The translations under genes were made by a program, and so were the position numbers. This document shows, in pieces, positions 50,769-59,423 of a stretch of DNA of 64,000 nt (positions are counted from its first letter, which is position 1; each line of letters opens with the position of its first letter). Below the pieces are notes generated by a model. It did not search any database and was not told where the DNA came from. It saw nothing but the letters and a program-made list of their open reading frames with translations. The DNA is from an uncultured Clostridia bacterium (GTDB lineage Bacteria > Bacillota > Clostridia > UBA1381), in the NCBI GenBank assembly GCA_947626135.1, contig CANQQZ010000002.1, forward strand, positions 1 to 64,000, given 5' to 3'.

Positions 50769-51293
50769 ATGGACATGGATGAAATTTTTGACAAAATCAA
50801 ATCTTACGCCGACGTGGCAATTGACCAGGCCGGCAAATTCGGCAAGGCAGCCGCCTCAAAAACGGAAAACGTCGTGTCTCGCGCCAAGGTGAAGTATGCA
50901 ATTAACGAGACCGAGGGACAAATCAAGGAGATATATACCGCGATAGGCGAGAAGGTATATCAGAAGTTCCTTGAGGATGGGGACGTCTGCGCTGATGTGA
51001 AGGAGGACTGCGAGAAAATCTCAAGCTTCACCAGCGAGCTCGATTCACTGAACTCTCAGCTTGCCGATTTGCGTGAATCGGTAAAATGCGGCGAGTGCGG
51101 AGCATATAACAGCGCCGACAGCTCCTTCTGCGCGAAATGCGGCGCTAAGCTCTCCGACATCGAACAGACCATCGAGGACGATATAGAAGCCGCGGCGGAC
51201 AAAATCGTTGACGCAGCCGAAGCTGTATCGGAAAAGGTCGAGGCTGTCGCTGAGGAGGTTGCGGAAGCCGTTAAGCCGGACAGCGAGGATTGA
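50769..51293 (+). CDS. Zinc-ribbon protein with coiled-coil and acidic tail
   Basis: The 174-residue protein has an N-terminal helical coiled-coil region (about 1-100, SRAKVKYAINETEGQIKEIYTAIGEKVYQKF), a zinc ribbon with two CxxC pairs (CGECGAYNSADSSFCAKCGAKL, split here by spacing at about 113-133) and an Ala/Glu/Val-rich acidic tail predicted as helix. No enzyme motif is present. GGAGGAAAACAACA precedes the ATG. The zinc ribbon suggests a scaffold or protein-binding role; function is unknown. Confidence 0.72.
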   Translation: MDMDEIFDKIKSYADVAIDQAGKFGKAAASKTENVVSRAKVKYAINETEGQIKEIYTAIGEKVYQKFLEDGDVCADVKEDCEKISSFTSELDSLNSQLADLRESVKCGECGAYNSADSSFCAKCGAKLSDIEQTIEDDIEAAADKIVDAAEAVSEKVEAVAEEVAEAVKPDSED

Positions 51294-51348
51294 TTCCCGG
51301 CGGCTTTGCCGCATCCGGCTCGGAAATTTTTTATGGGGGATTATTTTA

Positions 51349-52269
51349 ATGGAAAACAATAATGTTGATAAAAACAATTCCGGAATTGAATCCTACGAGG
51401 GCGCCGACGCATATTATGAGGGCACCGATAAGGATTACGAGGATTTTTTAAAGCAGGTCGATGACGGAGCCGTATCCTCCGGGACCGCCGGCGTTGAGAG
51501 CTCCGACGACACAGTACCGGGCGAAACGATAAATATAAGGGGCGTTATAGATCTTGTACGCAAAAAGGCGGGCGAGGGCTGGAACACGGCGAAAAAAATC
51601 GGCGGTGAGGTTAAGGAGCAAATTAACGACTATATCGCCGCCGCGAACGAGAAGTCCGAAGAGCGCCGCGCCGAAGCGGAAAAGGCGTCGGAAAAAGAAG
51701 CGGAAAAATCCGCCGAAGCAGTGAATGACGAGACGGACATGCCTTCGGACACGCAGGATCATCAGAGCATCGCAGCGTCGATAAGCAGCACAGCGAAAGC
51801 CGCAAAATCCCATATGAAATCCGCTTCGGAGGCAACGCGCGAAAAGCTCGGCGAGGTTTCCGAAAAGCTCGGTGAGGTTTCCTCCATAGGCGCGGATATC
51901 GACAAGATCTCCTCGGATATCGAAAGCGCAGCCGCAAAGCTCGATGCCGTTAACTCCAAGCTCAGCGAAATAGAAGTAAAGCAGATCGAGAACAGGAACA
52001 ATTACGACAGAAGCGTAAACGATATGCGCGTTTCCATGAGCTGCCTTATGAACGATATTTCCGAGATGAGCCAAAACACCGGCGGAATTGCAAAGCTCTC
52101 GGACGCTGTATTCGACTTGAAAAACTCTCAGCAGAACACGAAAAAGGCGATTGCGGACGTCGAGGAACGGGTTATCGCTCTGCGCAAAAAGGTGACGGCG
52201 GGAATAACCGTTCTGAGCATTTTATCTTTGATAATGATTGCGCTTGAAATAATCAATTTATTATCTTAA
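51349..52269 (+). CDS. Coiled-coil protein with C-terminal membrane anchor
   Basis: I do not recognise this 306-residue protein. An acidic low-complexity N terminus (1-60) is followed by amphipathic helices, a charged Glu/Ala/Lys stretch (about 105-130), and long coiled coil (about 145-275) with a duplicated KLGEVS segment. It ends in a hydrophobic membrane helix (TVLSILSLIMIALEIINLL). The orientation is most simply N-terminal cytoplasmic with a tail anchor. The start at 51349 follows GGGGATTATTTTA. With the preceding zinc-ribbon gene it may form a membrane-tethered scaffold. Confidence 0.68.
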   Translation: MENNNVDKNNSGIESYEGADAYYEGTDKDYEDFLKQVDDGAVSSGTAGVESSDDTVPGETINIRGVIDLVRKKAGEGWNTAKKIGGEVKEQINDYIAAANEKSEERRAEAEKASEKEAEKSAEAVNDETDMPSDTQDHQSIAASISSTAKAAKSHMKSASEATREKLGEVSEKLGEVSSIGADIDKISSDIESAAAKLDAVNSKLSEIEVKQIENRNNYDRSVNDMRVSMSCLMNDISEMSQNTGGIAKLSDAVFDLKNSQQNTKKAIADVEERVIALRKKVTAGITVLSILSLIMIALEIINLLS

Positions 52270-52304
52270 AAATTAAAAGTAACACGGAAGGATGGAAAAT
52301 TGCT

Positions 52305-53852
52305 ATGGATTTAGCACAGACACAAACAGTCACAATCGTGGCTTTGGCGATATTCGCGCTTATAATGGTATGCATAGGCGTATTCTCATCGCTTAAAACA
52401 AAAACAATAGACGGGTTCCTTCTCGGGAACCGCAATATCGGACCGTGGGTAAGCGCCTTCGCCTACGGCACATCATATTTTTCGGCAGTCGTTTTCGTCG
52501 GCTACGCCGGTCAGCATGGCTGGAACATAGGCATAGGCAGCGTATGGATAGGCATAGGCAACGCAATTCTGGGATGCCTTGTCGCCTGGCTTTTGCTCGC
52601 GCGGCGCACAAGAACCATGACGCACACGCTCAACTCGAAAACAATGCCGGAATTCTTTATGGCAAGATTTAATTCGCGCAACATGAAGCTGTTTGCCGCG
52701 GTAGTAATCTTTGTATTTCTCGTGCCGTATTCGGCGGCTGTTTATAAGGGACTCGGCAACATGTTCCTCGCGATATTCCCGCAGGTTCCGGTTAACGTAT
52801 GGATGCTTGTAATCGCGGTCCTCACGGGAATATATCTTGTGCTCGGCGGATATGTCGCCACAGCTTATACGGATTTTGTTCAGGGACTCGTCATGATCGC
52901 CGGCGTTATCGTAATGGTAATCGCGCTCATGAAATCCGACGCGGTCGGCGGAATCACGCATTTTATGGATAATCTGCGCGCGGTTCCCGACAACGGCGAC
53001 GGTATAACCGGAGCTCAGCTTACAAGCTGGTACGGCGGCGCGAGCCTGAAATTCTTATGCATAAACATTATGCTTACGTCATTCGGAACATGGGGACTTC
53101 CCCAGATGGTTCAAAAATATTACGCTATCAAGAACACTCAGTCAATCAAGCAGGCGACGATAATTTCCACGGTATTTGCTCTCATAATCGGCTGCGGCGC
53201 TTATCTGACCGGTTCAATGTCAAGGCTTATACTCGGCAACGTGCTCCCCGACGGAGGCGTGGATAACGTTATCCCGACAACGCTGCTGACGGCGCTTGGC
53301 GGCTCGAATATATTTACAACCATTATACTCGCCGTTCTGCTTATTCTGCTGCTTTCCGCATCCATGTCGACGCTCTCCTCGATAGTTCTCACCTCCTCCT
53401 CGGCGATAAGCGTGGATCTTCTTCCCGAAATCCGCAAAAAGGAGGCAAAGAAGAACAATCAGGTTATTATAACGCGCGCCCTGTGCCTGCTGTTTGTCGG
53501 ATTGTCCTATATATTCGCGACAATGAATATAAGTATTATAGTAAACATCATGTCGTTCAGCTGGGGCATCGTTTCCGGCGCGTTCATAGGTCCGTATATA
53601 TGGGGTATTTACTCGAAAAAAATCACCCGCGCCGGGTCATGGGCGGGAATGCTTTGCGGCTTCTTTACCGTTGCTCTGCCCACGGTTATTCTTTCGATAA
53701 AGCTCGGCTCGGTACCCGCCGCTGCGGCTTACGCTCCGCAGATGGGCGTCGCGGCTATGGCGGTTTCACTCGCGGTTACGCCTGTCGTTTCGGCATTTAC
53801 GAAAAAATACGATGATAAATTCTTGGAAGGAGTATTCAAAATCACGGAATGA
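52305..53852 (+). CDS. Sodium:solute symporter family protein
   Basis: SSS-family carriers import a solute with Na+. The 515-residue protein has about 13 membrane helices and the family patterns GFLLGNRNIGPWVSAFAYGTSYFSAVVFVGYAG and GGYVATAYTDFVQGLVM, plus the Na2-site-like SASMSTLSSIVLTSSSA. The ligand is not evident from sequence. The next gene, 18 bases downstream, is an acyl-CoA synthetase-like enzyme, which would fit uptake of a carboxylic acid followed by CoA activation. Ribosome binding is by GGAAGGATGG at a rather long distance. Confidence 0.88.
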   Translation: MDLAQTQTVTIVALAIFALIMVCIGVFSSLKTKTIDGFLLGNRNIGPWVSAFAYGTSYFSAVVFVGYAGQHGWNIGIGSVWIGIGNAILGCLVAWLLLARRTRTMTHTLNSKTMPEFFMARFNSRNMKLFAAVVIFVFLVPYSAAVYKGLGNMFLAIFPQVPVNVWMLVIAVLTGIYLVLGGYVATAYTDFVQGLVMIAGVIVMVIALMKSDAVGGITHFMDNLRAVPDNGDGITGAQLTSWYGGASLKFLCINIMLTSFGTWGLPQMVQKYYAIKNTQSIKQATIISTVFALIIGCGAYLTGSMSRLILGNVLPDGGVDNVIPTTLLTALGGSNIFTTIILAVLLILLLSASMSTLSSIVLTSSSAISVDLLPEIRKKEAKKNNQVIITRALCLLFVGLSYIFATMNISIIVNIMSFSWGIVSGAFIGPYIWGIYSKKITRAGSWAGMLCGFFTVALPTVILSIKLGSVPAAAAYAPQMGVAAMAVSLAVTPVVSAFTKKYDDKFLEGVFKITE

Positions 53853-53870
53853 TTTTGAGCTGAAACAGAT

Positions 53871-55514
53871 ATGCCAATTACTAAGCTACTCGAAAGGAAC
53901 GCGGAATTATACGGAGACGATTCCGCCCTTGTGGAAATCAATCCGCAGATCATGGAGCACTCGCGCGTTACATGGAAGGAATATTCTCTTATTGAGGCGA
54001 ACAGGCTTGAGCCCGGAAGAAGCGAAATAAGCTGGAGGGAATTTGACAAGCGCGCCAACCGCTTCGCCAACCTTATACTGAGCCGGGGAATCAAAAAGGG
54101 CGATAAGGTTGCCATATTGCTCATGAACTGCCTTGAATGGCTGCCGGTGTATTTCGGAATATTAAAAGCGGGTGCAATTGCCGTGCCGCTCAATTACCGG
54201 TATACGGCGGATGAAATAAAATATTGCCTCGAGCTGTCGGAATCGGATATGCTCGTGTTCGGACCGGAGTTTATAGGACGCGTCGAAACGATATGCGACA
54301 GTCTGCCCCGCATAAAAACCATGTTTTATGTCGGCTCAAGCTGCCCCACATTTGCGGACAGCTACGACTATTACGTAAAATTTATGCGCTCGATAGCGCC
54401 GGATGTGGATATAACAGACGATGATTTTGCGGCAATATACTTTTCCTCGGGAACCACCGGATTCCCGAAGGCGATACTTCATAAGCATCAAAGTCTTATG
54501 CACAGCGCAAAGGTGGAACAGGCGCATCACGGTCAGCAAAAGAACGATGTGTTCCTTTGCATTCCGCCGCTTTATCACACAGGCGCAAAAATGCACTGGT
54601 TCGGTTCGCTCATATCGGGCGGGAAGGCGGTGCTGTTAAAGGGGATAAAGCCCGAATGGATACTTCGCGCCGTATCCGAGGAGGAATGCACGATCGTATG
54701 GCTGCTTGTGCCGTGGGCACAGGATATCCTCGATGCGATAGACCGCGGCGAAATTGATTTGGGAAAATATAAGATAGACCAGTGGCGGCTTATGCATATA
54801 GGCGCGCAGCCCGTTCCGCCGAGTCTTATAAAGCGCTGGCTGAAGCATTTTCCAAACCATCAGTACGACACCAATTACGGACTGTCGGAGTCAATAGGTC
54901 CGGGCTGCGTTCATCTGGGCGTGGAAAATATCCACAAGGTCGGCGCCATAGGAAAAGCCGGTTACGGCTGGGGAACAAAAATCGTTGACAAGGACGGGAA
55001 CACCGTGGAGCGCGGCTCGGTCGGCGAGCTCGCCGTAAAGGGACCCGGCGTTATGACCTGTTACTATAACGACAAGGCCGCCACCGACGAGGTGTTAAAG
55101 GATGACTGGCTTCTTACGGGAGATATGGCGGAGGAGGACGAGGACGGGTTTATTTATCTGGTTGACCGCGCAAAGGACGTTATAATATCCGGAGGCGAAA
55201 ATCTTTATCCGGTGCAGATAGAAGATTTCCTGCGCGCTCACAGCGCTATAAACGATGTGGCTGTCATAGGTCTTCCGGATGCTCGTCTGGGTGAGATCGC
55301 GGCAGCGATCATTCAGCTTAAGCCCGACGCGGTTTGCACGGAGGACGATATCATGAGCTTCTGCAAGGAGCTGCCCCGATATAAGCGTCCGAAAAAAATC
55401 ATTTTCGCCGATGTGCCGCGCAATCCTACCGGTAAAATAGAAAAGCCGGCGCTTCGGAAAAAATACTGCGGCGAAAGCGTAGTTGCGAAGCAAAATGAAA
55501 TTAATACAAAATAA
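53871..55514 (+). CDS. AMP-dependent acyl-CoA synthetase/ligase
   Basis: The 547-residue adenylate-forming enzyme activates a carboxylic acid as acyl-AMP and then, probably, acyl-CoA. It has the P-loop IYFSSGTTGFPKAI, the YGLSESIG adenine-binding motif, the hinge LLTGDMAEEDEDGFIYLVDRAKDVIISGGENLYP and the catalytic lysine in PTGKIEKPALRK. The N terminus has a longer than usual spacer between LLERNAELYGDDSAL and ISWREFDKRANRFAN. No good ribosome binding site precedes the ATG, so translation may be coupled to the symporter. The substrate is unknown. Confidence 0.88.
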   Translation: MPITKLLERNAELYGDDSALVEINPQIMEHSRVTWKEYSLIEANRLEPGRSEISWREFDKRANRFANLILSRGIKKGDKVAILLMNCLEWLPVYFGILKAGAIAVPLNYRYTADEIKYCLELSESDMLVFGPEFIGRVETICDSLPRIKTMFYVGSSCPTFADSYDYYVKFMRSIAPDVDITDDDFAAIYFSSGTTGFPKAILHKHQSLMHSAKVEQAHHGQQKNDVFLCIPPLYHTGAKMHWFGSLISGGKAVLLKGIKPEWILRAVSEEECTIVWLLVPWAQDILDAIDRGEIDLGKYKIDQWRLMHIGAQPVPPSLIKRWLKHFPNHQYDTNYGLSESIGPGCVHLGVENIHKVGAIGKAGYGWGTKIVDKDGNTVERGSVGELAVKGPGVMTCYYNDKAATDEVLKDDWLLTGDMAEEDEDGFIYLVDRAKDVIISGGENLYPVQIEDFLRAHSAINDVAVIGLPDARLGEIAAAIIQLKPDAVCTEDDIMSFCKELPRYKRPKKIIFADVPRNPTGKIEKPALRKKYCGESVVAKQNEINTK

Positions 55515-55524
55515 ATTCCGAACA

Positions 55525-55562
55525 AAAAACGGAGCCGCTTCAAAATGGTTCCGTTTTTTTTG
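55525..55562 (+). terminator. Terminator after the acyl-CoA synthetase gene
   Basis: AACGGAGCC pairs with GGTTCCGTT (one G-U pair) followed by eight T. Confidence 0.8.
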
Positions 55563-55572
55563 CATATATGCT

Positions 55573-55601
55573 TCCTTTTCGGGAAAACTATCCGAAAAGG
55601 A
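55573..55601 (+). promoter_or_regulatory. Inverted repeat masking the DUF606 ribosome binding site
   Basis: TCCTTTTCGG (55573-55582) is the reverse complement of CCGAAAAGGA (55592-55601), with a 9-base loop. The right arm is the Shine-Dalgarno of the next gene. It could act as a translational control hairpin. Confidence 0.6.
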
Positions 55602-55612
55602 GTTGATTAAAA

Positions 55613-56044
55613 ATAACCGGTATTATATCATGTATTATCGCGGGCGCAGCAATGAGCATACAGGGCGTGATGAACACGCGCCTGGGCGAAAAGATAGGAC
55701 TGTACGAATCCAACGCGTTCGTGCAGGGGACAGCATTTGTCCTCGCTATAATTATCGCGTGGATTTTCGGCAGGGGGCGATTCAGTGAAATACTTAACAC
55801 CGACAAGCTCTACTGGCTCGGCGGCGCGCTCGGCATTCTTATAACGGTCACCGTTATGATCGGGATGGGCAAAACCTCCCCCGCCGTCGCCGTATCGGTC
55901 ATTCTGATATCTCAGCTGCTCGTCGCGGCGCTCATTGACGCATTCGGCATTATGGGTACGGAAAAGGTTCCGTTTCTATGGAACAAATACGCCGGTCTCG
56001 CGTTGATGATAGGCGGAATGCTGCTGTTCAAATGGAAATTATAG
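55613..56044 (+). CDS. DMT-family transporter YdcZ/DUF606, non-standard start
   Basis: The 143-residue reading frame matches small DUF606 (YdcZ-like) membrane proteins with four to five helices, including the family's SIQGVMNTRLGEKIG and the C-terminal KYAGLALMIGGMLLFKWKL. The full-length family start is expected at residues ITGIISCIIAGAAMSIQG, but there the codon is ATA (55613), not ATG. AAAAGGAG lies 10 bases ahead, at correct spacing. ATG at 55652 would give only 130 residues lacking most of the first helix. Either ATA is used as a rare start, the gene has lost its start codon, or a base error hides an ATG. Confidence 0.6.
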   Translation: MTGIISCIIAGAAMSIQGVMNTRLGEKIGLYESNAFVQGTAFVLAIIIAWIFGRGRFSEILNTDKLYWLGGALGILITVTVMIGMGKTSPAVAVSVILISQLLVAALIDAFGIMGTEKVPFLWNKYAGLALMIGGMLLFKWKL

Positions 56045-56050
56045 CGCGCG

Positions 56051-57076
56051 TCACACCTTCGCCTCTCCCGCGAGCACGCGCTTGTAGTCCTCGTAATTCT
56101 TTTTCAGCAGCTCCGGAGTATCGAGCTCATACGGACATTTTTGTACGCACTGATTACAATGCAGACAATTCTCTATCTTTCTCATCTCCGCCTGCATTTC
56201 CTCCGTCAGCCAGAACCGCGACGGAGCGCGGCGCAGCATAAGCGCCATACGCGCGCAGTTGTTTATTAAAATTCCTGCCGGACACGGCATACAATAACCG
56301 CAGCCGCGGCAGAAATCTCCGGACAGCTCCTCGTTTTCGCGCCTTATAAACTCTGAGATCTCATCTGTCATTTCGGGCGTATTTTCCATGTACGAAAGCC
56401 ATTCCTCAAGCTCGTTCGCCCGCTGTATGCCCCAAATGGGAAGAACGTTATCAAACTGAGTCATAAACGCCATGGCCGCATCGGAGCGCGTGATCAATCC
56501 GCCGGCTAATCCTTTCATCGCGATAAAGCCGACATTTTTTTCGCGGCATTTGTTCACAAGCGCAATTTCCTTTTCGGAGGACAAATAGCTGAACGGAAAT
56601 TGAAGCGTTTCGTACAGCCCCGACTCCGCGCATTCCTCCGCGATCTGAATTTTATGCGCCGTTATCCCGATATGCCGTATTTTTCCCTGCTTCTTCGCCT
56701 CGAGCATACACTCGTACATCCCGGTGCCGTCGTCCGGACGGAAGCATCGGTTTGCGCAGTGAAATTGATAAATGTCTATATAATCGGTTTTAAGCAGCCG
56801 AAGCGACGTTTCCAGCTGCTCCCAAAACTCCTCCGGCTCAGACGCCATCGTTTTTGTCGCAATGTATATTTTATCCCGCATTCCCTCGAATGCCTCGCCC
56901 AGCTTTTCTTCGCTGTCGCTGTACGCGCGCGCCGTATCGAAAAAACGTATTCCTCCCTCATACGCGCGGCGCAGCAGCCGGATTGCCTCTGTTTTTTGCG
57001 TTCTCTGAACGGGCAGCGCTCCGAATGCGTTCTGACAAACGGTTATACCCGTTGTTCCGAGAGTTACCTGATTCAT
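56051..57076 (-). CDS. Aldo/keto reductase with C-terminal 4Fe-4S domain
   Basis: The 341-residue protein has an NAD(P)-dependent aldo/keto reductase barrel (about 1-260) with the tetrad Asp and Tyr in RFFDTARAYSDSE, Lys in IATKTMA and His in YQFHC. A C-terminal ferredoxin-like part follows, with CRGCGYCMPC at about 258-267 and CLHCNQCVQKCP at about 311-322, enough cysteines for two clusters. Such fusions are common in anaerobes. It lies 19 bases after hisS on the same strand. Substrate unknown. Confidence 0.9.
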   Translation of the reverse strand: MNQVTLGTTGITVCQNAFGALPVQRTQKTEAIRLLRRAYEGGIRFFDTARAYSDSEEKLGEAFEGMRDKIYIATKTMASEPEEFWEQLETSLRLLKTDYIDIYQFHCANRCFRPDDGTGMYECMLEAKKQGKIRHIGITAHKIQIAEECAESGLYETLQFPFSYLSSEKEIALVNKCREKNVGFIAMKGLAGGLITRSDAAMAFMTQFDNVLPIWGIQRANELEEWLSYMENTPEMTDEISEFIRRENEELSGDFCRGCGYCMPCPAGILINNCARMALMLRRAPSRFWLTEEMQAEMRKIENCLHCNQCVQKCPYELDTPELLKKNYEDYKRVLAGEAKV

Positions 57077-57095
57077 AGCTGTTTCCTCCCCTTTC

Positions 57096-58313
57096 TCAGC
57101 GAAGCTCTTTTATGTCTCCGTCTGTAAAGCAAAAGCCGTAATACTCCTTTTCCTTCAGCCTGTCAAGATACCTGGACAGCTTCTTAGGTTTTTCATAAAG
57201 CGTTACGTCATACCCGCCGCGCAGCCTCTCAGCTTGTCTGACCGCATCGGCTATTTCATCGGGATTATACAGCAGCGCTATATGCCTTTTGGCATTCGGT
57301 ATTTTATAGCCGGCGCCGTTTAAAATTGCGAATATGCGCTCAAAGCCTATCGAAAATCCCACGGCGCTCACCTTTTCACCGGTAAATTTTCCGATAAGAT
57401 TATCATATCTTCCGCCGCCCGCTATCGCGCCGCTGAATTTCTCCGAAATGATTTCAAATACCGTTCCCGTATAATATCCCTGTCCGCGGACAAGGGAAAT
57501 ATCAAACTCGATTTTATATTTTCCCTCCGCGAGCTCCTCCGACGCCGCAATGATTTTTCTGACGTTTTCAGCCGCATCCGGATCCGCTGTCAGCGCCGCG
57601 TCATCAAGCGTAATGGGATTTGCCGTAAGCCTCGCAAATTTTTCTATCGCTTCGCCGGGAAATCCCTTTTCAATCAGCTCGTCCCGCACACCGTCGGCTC
57701 CGAGCTTATCAAGCTTATCAAAGCTGACGCATACGCTGTCAAGCGAATCCTCGTCGAAGCCGATATTCATGAGCATCGATCTCAATATACGCCTATCGTT
57801 GATACGGACCGTAAATCCGCCGATATCAAGCGATAAAAGAGCCTTCGCCGTTAGGTATATAAGCTCCACCTCAGTAGTATATGAGGATGAGCCTATAACG
57901 TCTATATCGCACTGCGTAAACTCCCTCAGGCGCCCCTTTTGCGGACGCTCGGCACGGTACACGCTTCCTATCTGTATGCATTTCGCCGGCATAAGCAGCT
58001 TTTCGCGGTTATTAGCATAATATCTCGAGAGCGGCAGCGTAAGATCATAGCGCAAGCCCATGTCATACAGCTTCGCGCCGCTTTTCATCGCCTTCTCGAG
58101 CTTGTCCCCGCGCTTCATAATATTAAACACAAGGTTCAGATTGTCTCCGCCGTCGCTTTTATCGAGATTCTCCGCGTCCTCAATGGCGGGGGTCATGATA
58201 CGCTCATATCCGCCGCTTATATAGGTCTCAAGAATTTTATTCTGCAAATAATCCCTTAACCGAGCCTCCTCGGGCAGGAAATCATTCGTTCCTCTTACAG
58301 GTGTCTTTTTCAT
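57096..58313 (-). CDS. hisS: Histidyl-tRNA synthetase
   Basis: HisRS attaches histidine to tRNA-His. The 405-residue class II enzyme shows motif 1 (KKTPVRGTNDFLPEEARL region), motif 2 (YRAERPQKGRLREFTQCDIDVIG), the His-specific LVRGQGYYTGTVFE and GGGRYDNLIGKF, and motif 3 (VGFSIGFERIF). It has a short C-terminal anticodon domain (about 320-405). A HisZ regulatory-subunit role is less likely because the catalytic Arg in motif 2 and the HisA motifs are kept and no hisG is nearby. It follows murG by 3 bases, an unusual partner for a cell-wall operon. Confidence 0.9.
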   Translation of the reverse strand: MKKTPVRGTNDFLPEEARLRDYLQNKILETYISGGYERIMTPAIEDAENLDKSDGGDNLNLVFNIMKRGDKLEKAMKSGAKLYDMGLRYDLTLPLSRYYANNREKLLMPAKCIQIGSVYRAERPQKGRLREFTQCDIDVIGSSSYTTEVELIYLTAKALLSLDIGGFTVRINDRRILRSMLMNIGFDEDSLDSVCVSFDKLDKLGADGVRDELIEKGFPGEAIEKFARLTANPITLDDAALTADPDAAENVRKIIAASEELAEGKYKIEFDISLVRGQGYYTGTVFEIISEKFSGAIAGGGRYDNLIGKFTGEKVSAVGFSIGFERIFAILNGAGYKIPNAKRHIALLYNPDEIADAVRQAERLRGGYDVTLYEKPKKLSRYLDRLKEKEYYGFCFTDGDIKELR

Positions 58314-58316
58314 CCG

Positions 58317-59423
58317 TCATACCTCTTTTTCACTCATTTTTATCATAAGCCCGTACAGCTTTTCAAGCGCGTCGGTTTTTGCAAACGGCGCCAAAGCCTC
58401 CGACATGCTCTTAAGCATAGCGGGATCGTCAAGCATCCGCATTATTTTATCATATAATACATCCGCCGTCAATTCATTTTCGGTTATAACAGCCGCCGCG
58501 CCCCGCCGTTCAAATTCGCGCGCATTCTGCTCCTGATGATTGCGCACCACATTTGGCGATGGGATCAAAACCGACGGCTTCCTTAAAACGGCGATTTCAC
58601 TGACTGTAATGGCGCCCGAACGCGCCGCCGTTATATCAGCCGCAGCCATAACGTCGGCGATGTTGTCTATATACGGGACCACGCGGACATTTTCATTCAG
58701 CTTTATGCCGCGCCGGTCGATTTCCGCCTTTACCGCGCTGTAATTTCGCTCTCCGGTGCCAAAGGTGAGCGCGATTTTATCATCACTGATAATTCTGCCG
58801 AGCATATTTATAACGGTATCATTGATTTTTGCGGCGCCCAGAGAGCCGCCGAAAATCAGGACAAACGGACGTTTGATCCCGAGCTTTTTTCTCGCGAGCT
58901 TCCTGTCGGCATTTATAATCTGCATTCGGACGGGATTTCCCGTCACAACGCATTTTGATTTGTCCTTCATGTGATTAACCGTTTCATCAAAGCTCAGCGC
59001 GAGATAGGATGCGTATTTTTCAGAGCCCTTGACCGTCAGACCCGGATACACGTTCTGCTCGTGAATGAGCGACGGAACTCCAAGAGCAGCCGCAGCCATC
59101 ATGACCGGACCGCTCACGTAACCGCCGGTGCATACCACGCAGTCGGGCTTAAACTCCTTTATAATCCTGCGGCAGTCGGAGCGGGCTTTGATAAGCTTCC
59201 TTATCGTTGCCGCGTTTCTCAGCAGCCGCTTTCTGTCAAAGCCTTGAATATCAATATACTCGATATCGTAGCCCGCCTTCGGCACAAGACGCGTTTCAAG
59301 ACCGCTCCGTGTGCCTATAAACAGCACCTTATGCTCCTTATCGCGCGTTTTGGCATAATCGGCGATGGATATCGCGGGATTGATATGTCCTCCCGTGCCG
59401 CCGCCCGCATAAATTACTCTCAT
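58317..59423 (-). CDS. murG: UDP-GlcNAc:lipid I GlcNAc-transferase MurG
   Basis: MurG adds N-acetylglucosamine to lipid I, forming lipid II at the inner membrane face. The 368-residue GT-B protein starts RVIYAGGGTGGHINPA, with CVVCTGGYVSGPVMMAA, LIHEQNVYPG and LIFGGSLGAAKIND following in the expected order, and ITAARSGAITVSEIA near the end (UDP-sugar site). It overlaps ftsW by 4 bases, the standard murG coupling. Confidence 0.97.
   Translation of the reverse strand: MRVIYAGGGTGGHINPAISIADYAKTRDKEHKVLFIGTRSGLETRLVPKAGYDIEYIDIQGFDRKRLLRNAATIRKLIKARSDCRRIIKEFKPDCVVCTGGYVSGPVMMAAAALGVPSLIHEQNVYPGLTVKGSEKYASYLALSFDETVNHMKDKSKCVVTGNPVRMQIINADRKLARKKLGIKRPFVLIFGGSLGAAKINDTVINMLGRIISDDKIALTFGTGERNYSAVKAEIDRRGIKLNENVRVVPYIDNIADVMAAADITAARSGAITVSEIAVLRKPSVLIPSPNVVRNHQEQNAREFERRGAAAVITENELTADVLYDKIMRMLDDPAMLKSMSEALAPFAKTDALEKLYGLMIKMSEKEV

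Noticed and set aside
57096-58313. HisZ (ATP phosphoribosyltransferase regulatory subunit)
   Set aside because: The protein keeps synthetase motifs including the Arg in motif 2, and no hisG or other histidine biosynthesis gene is adjacent.
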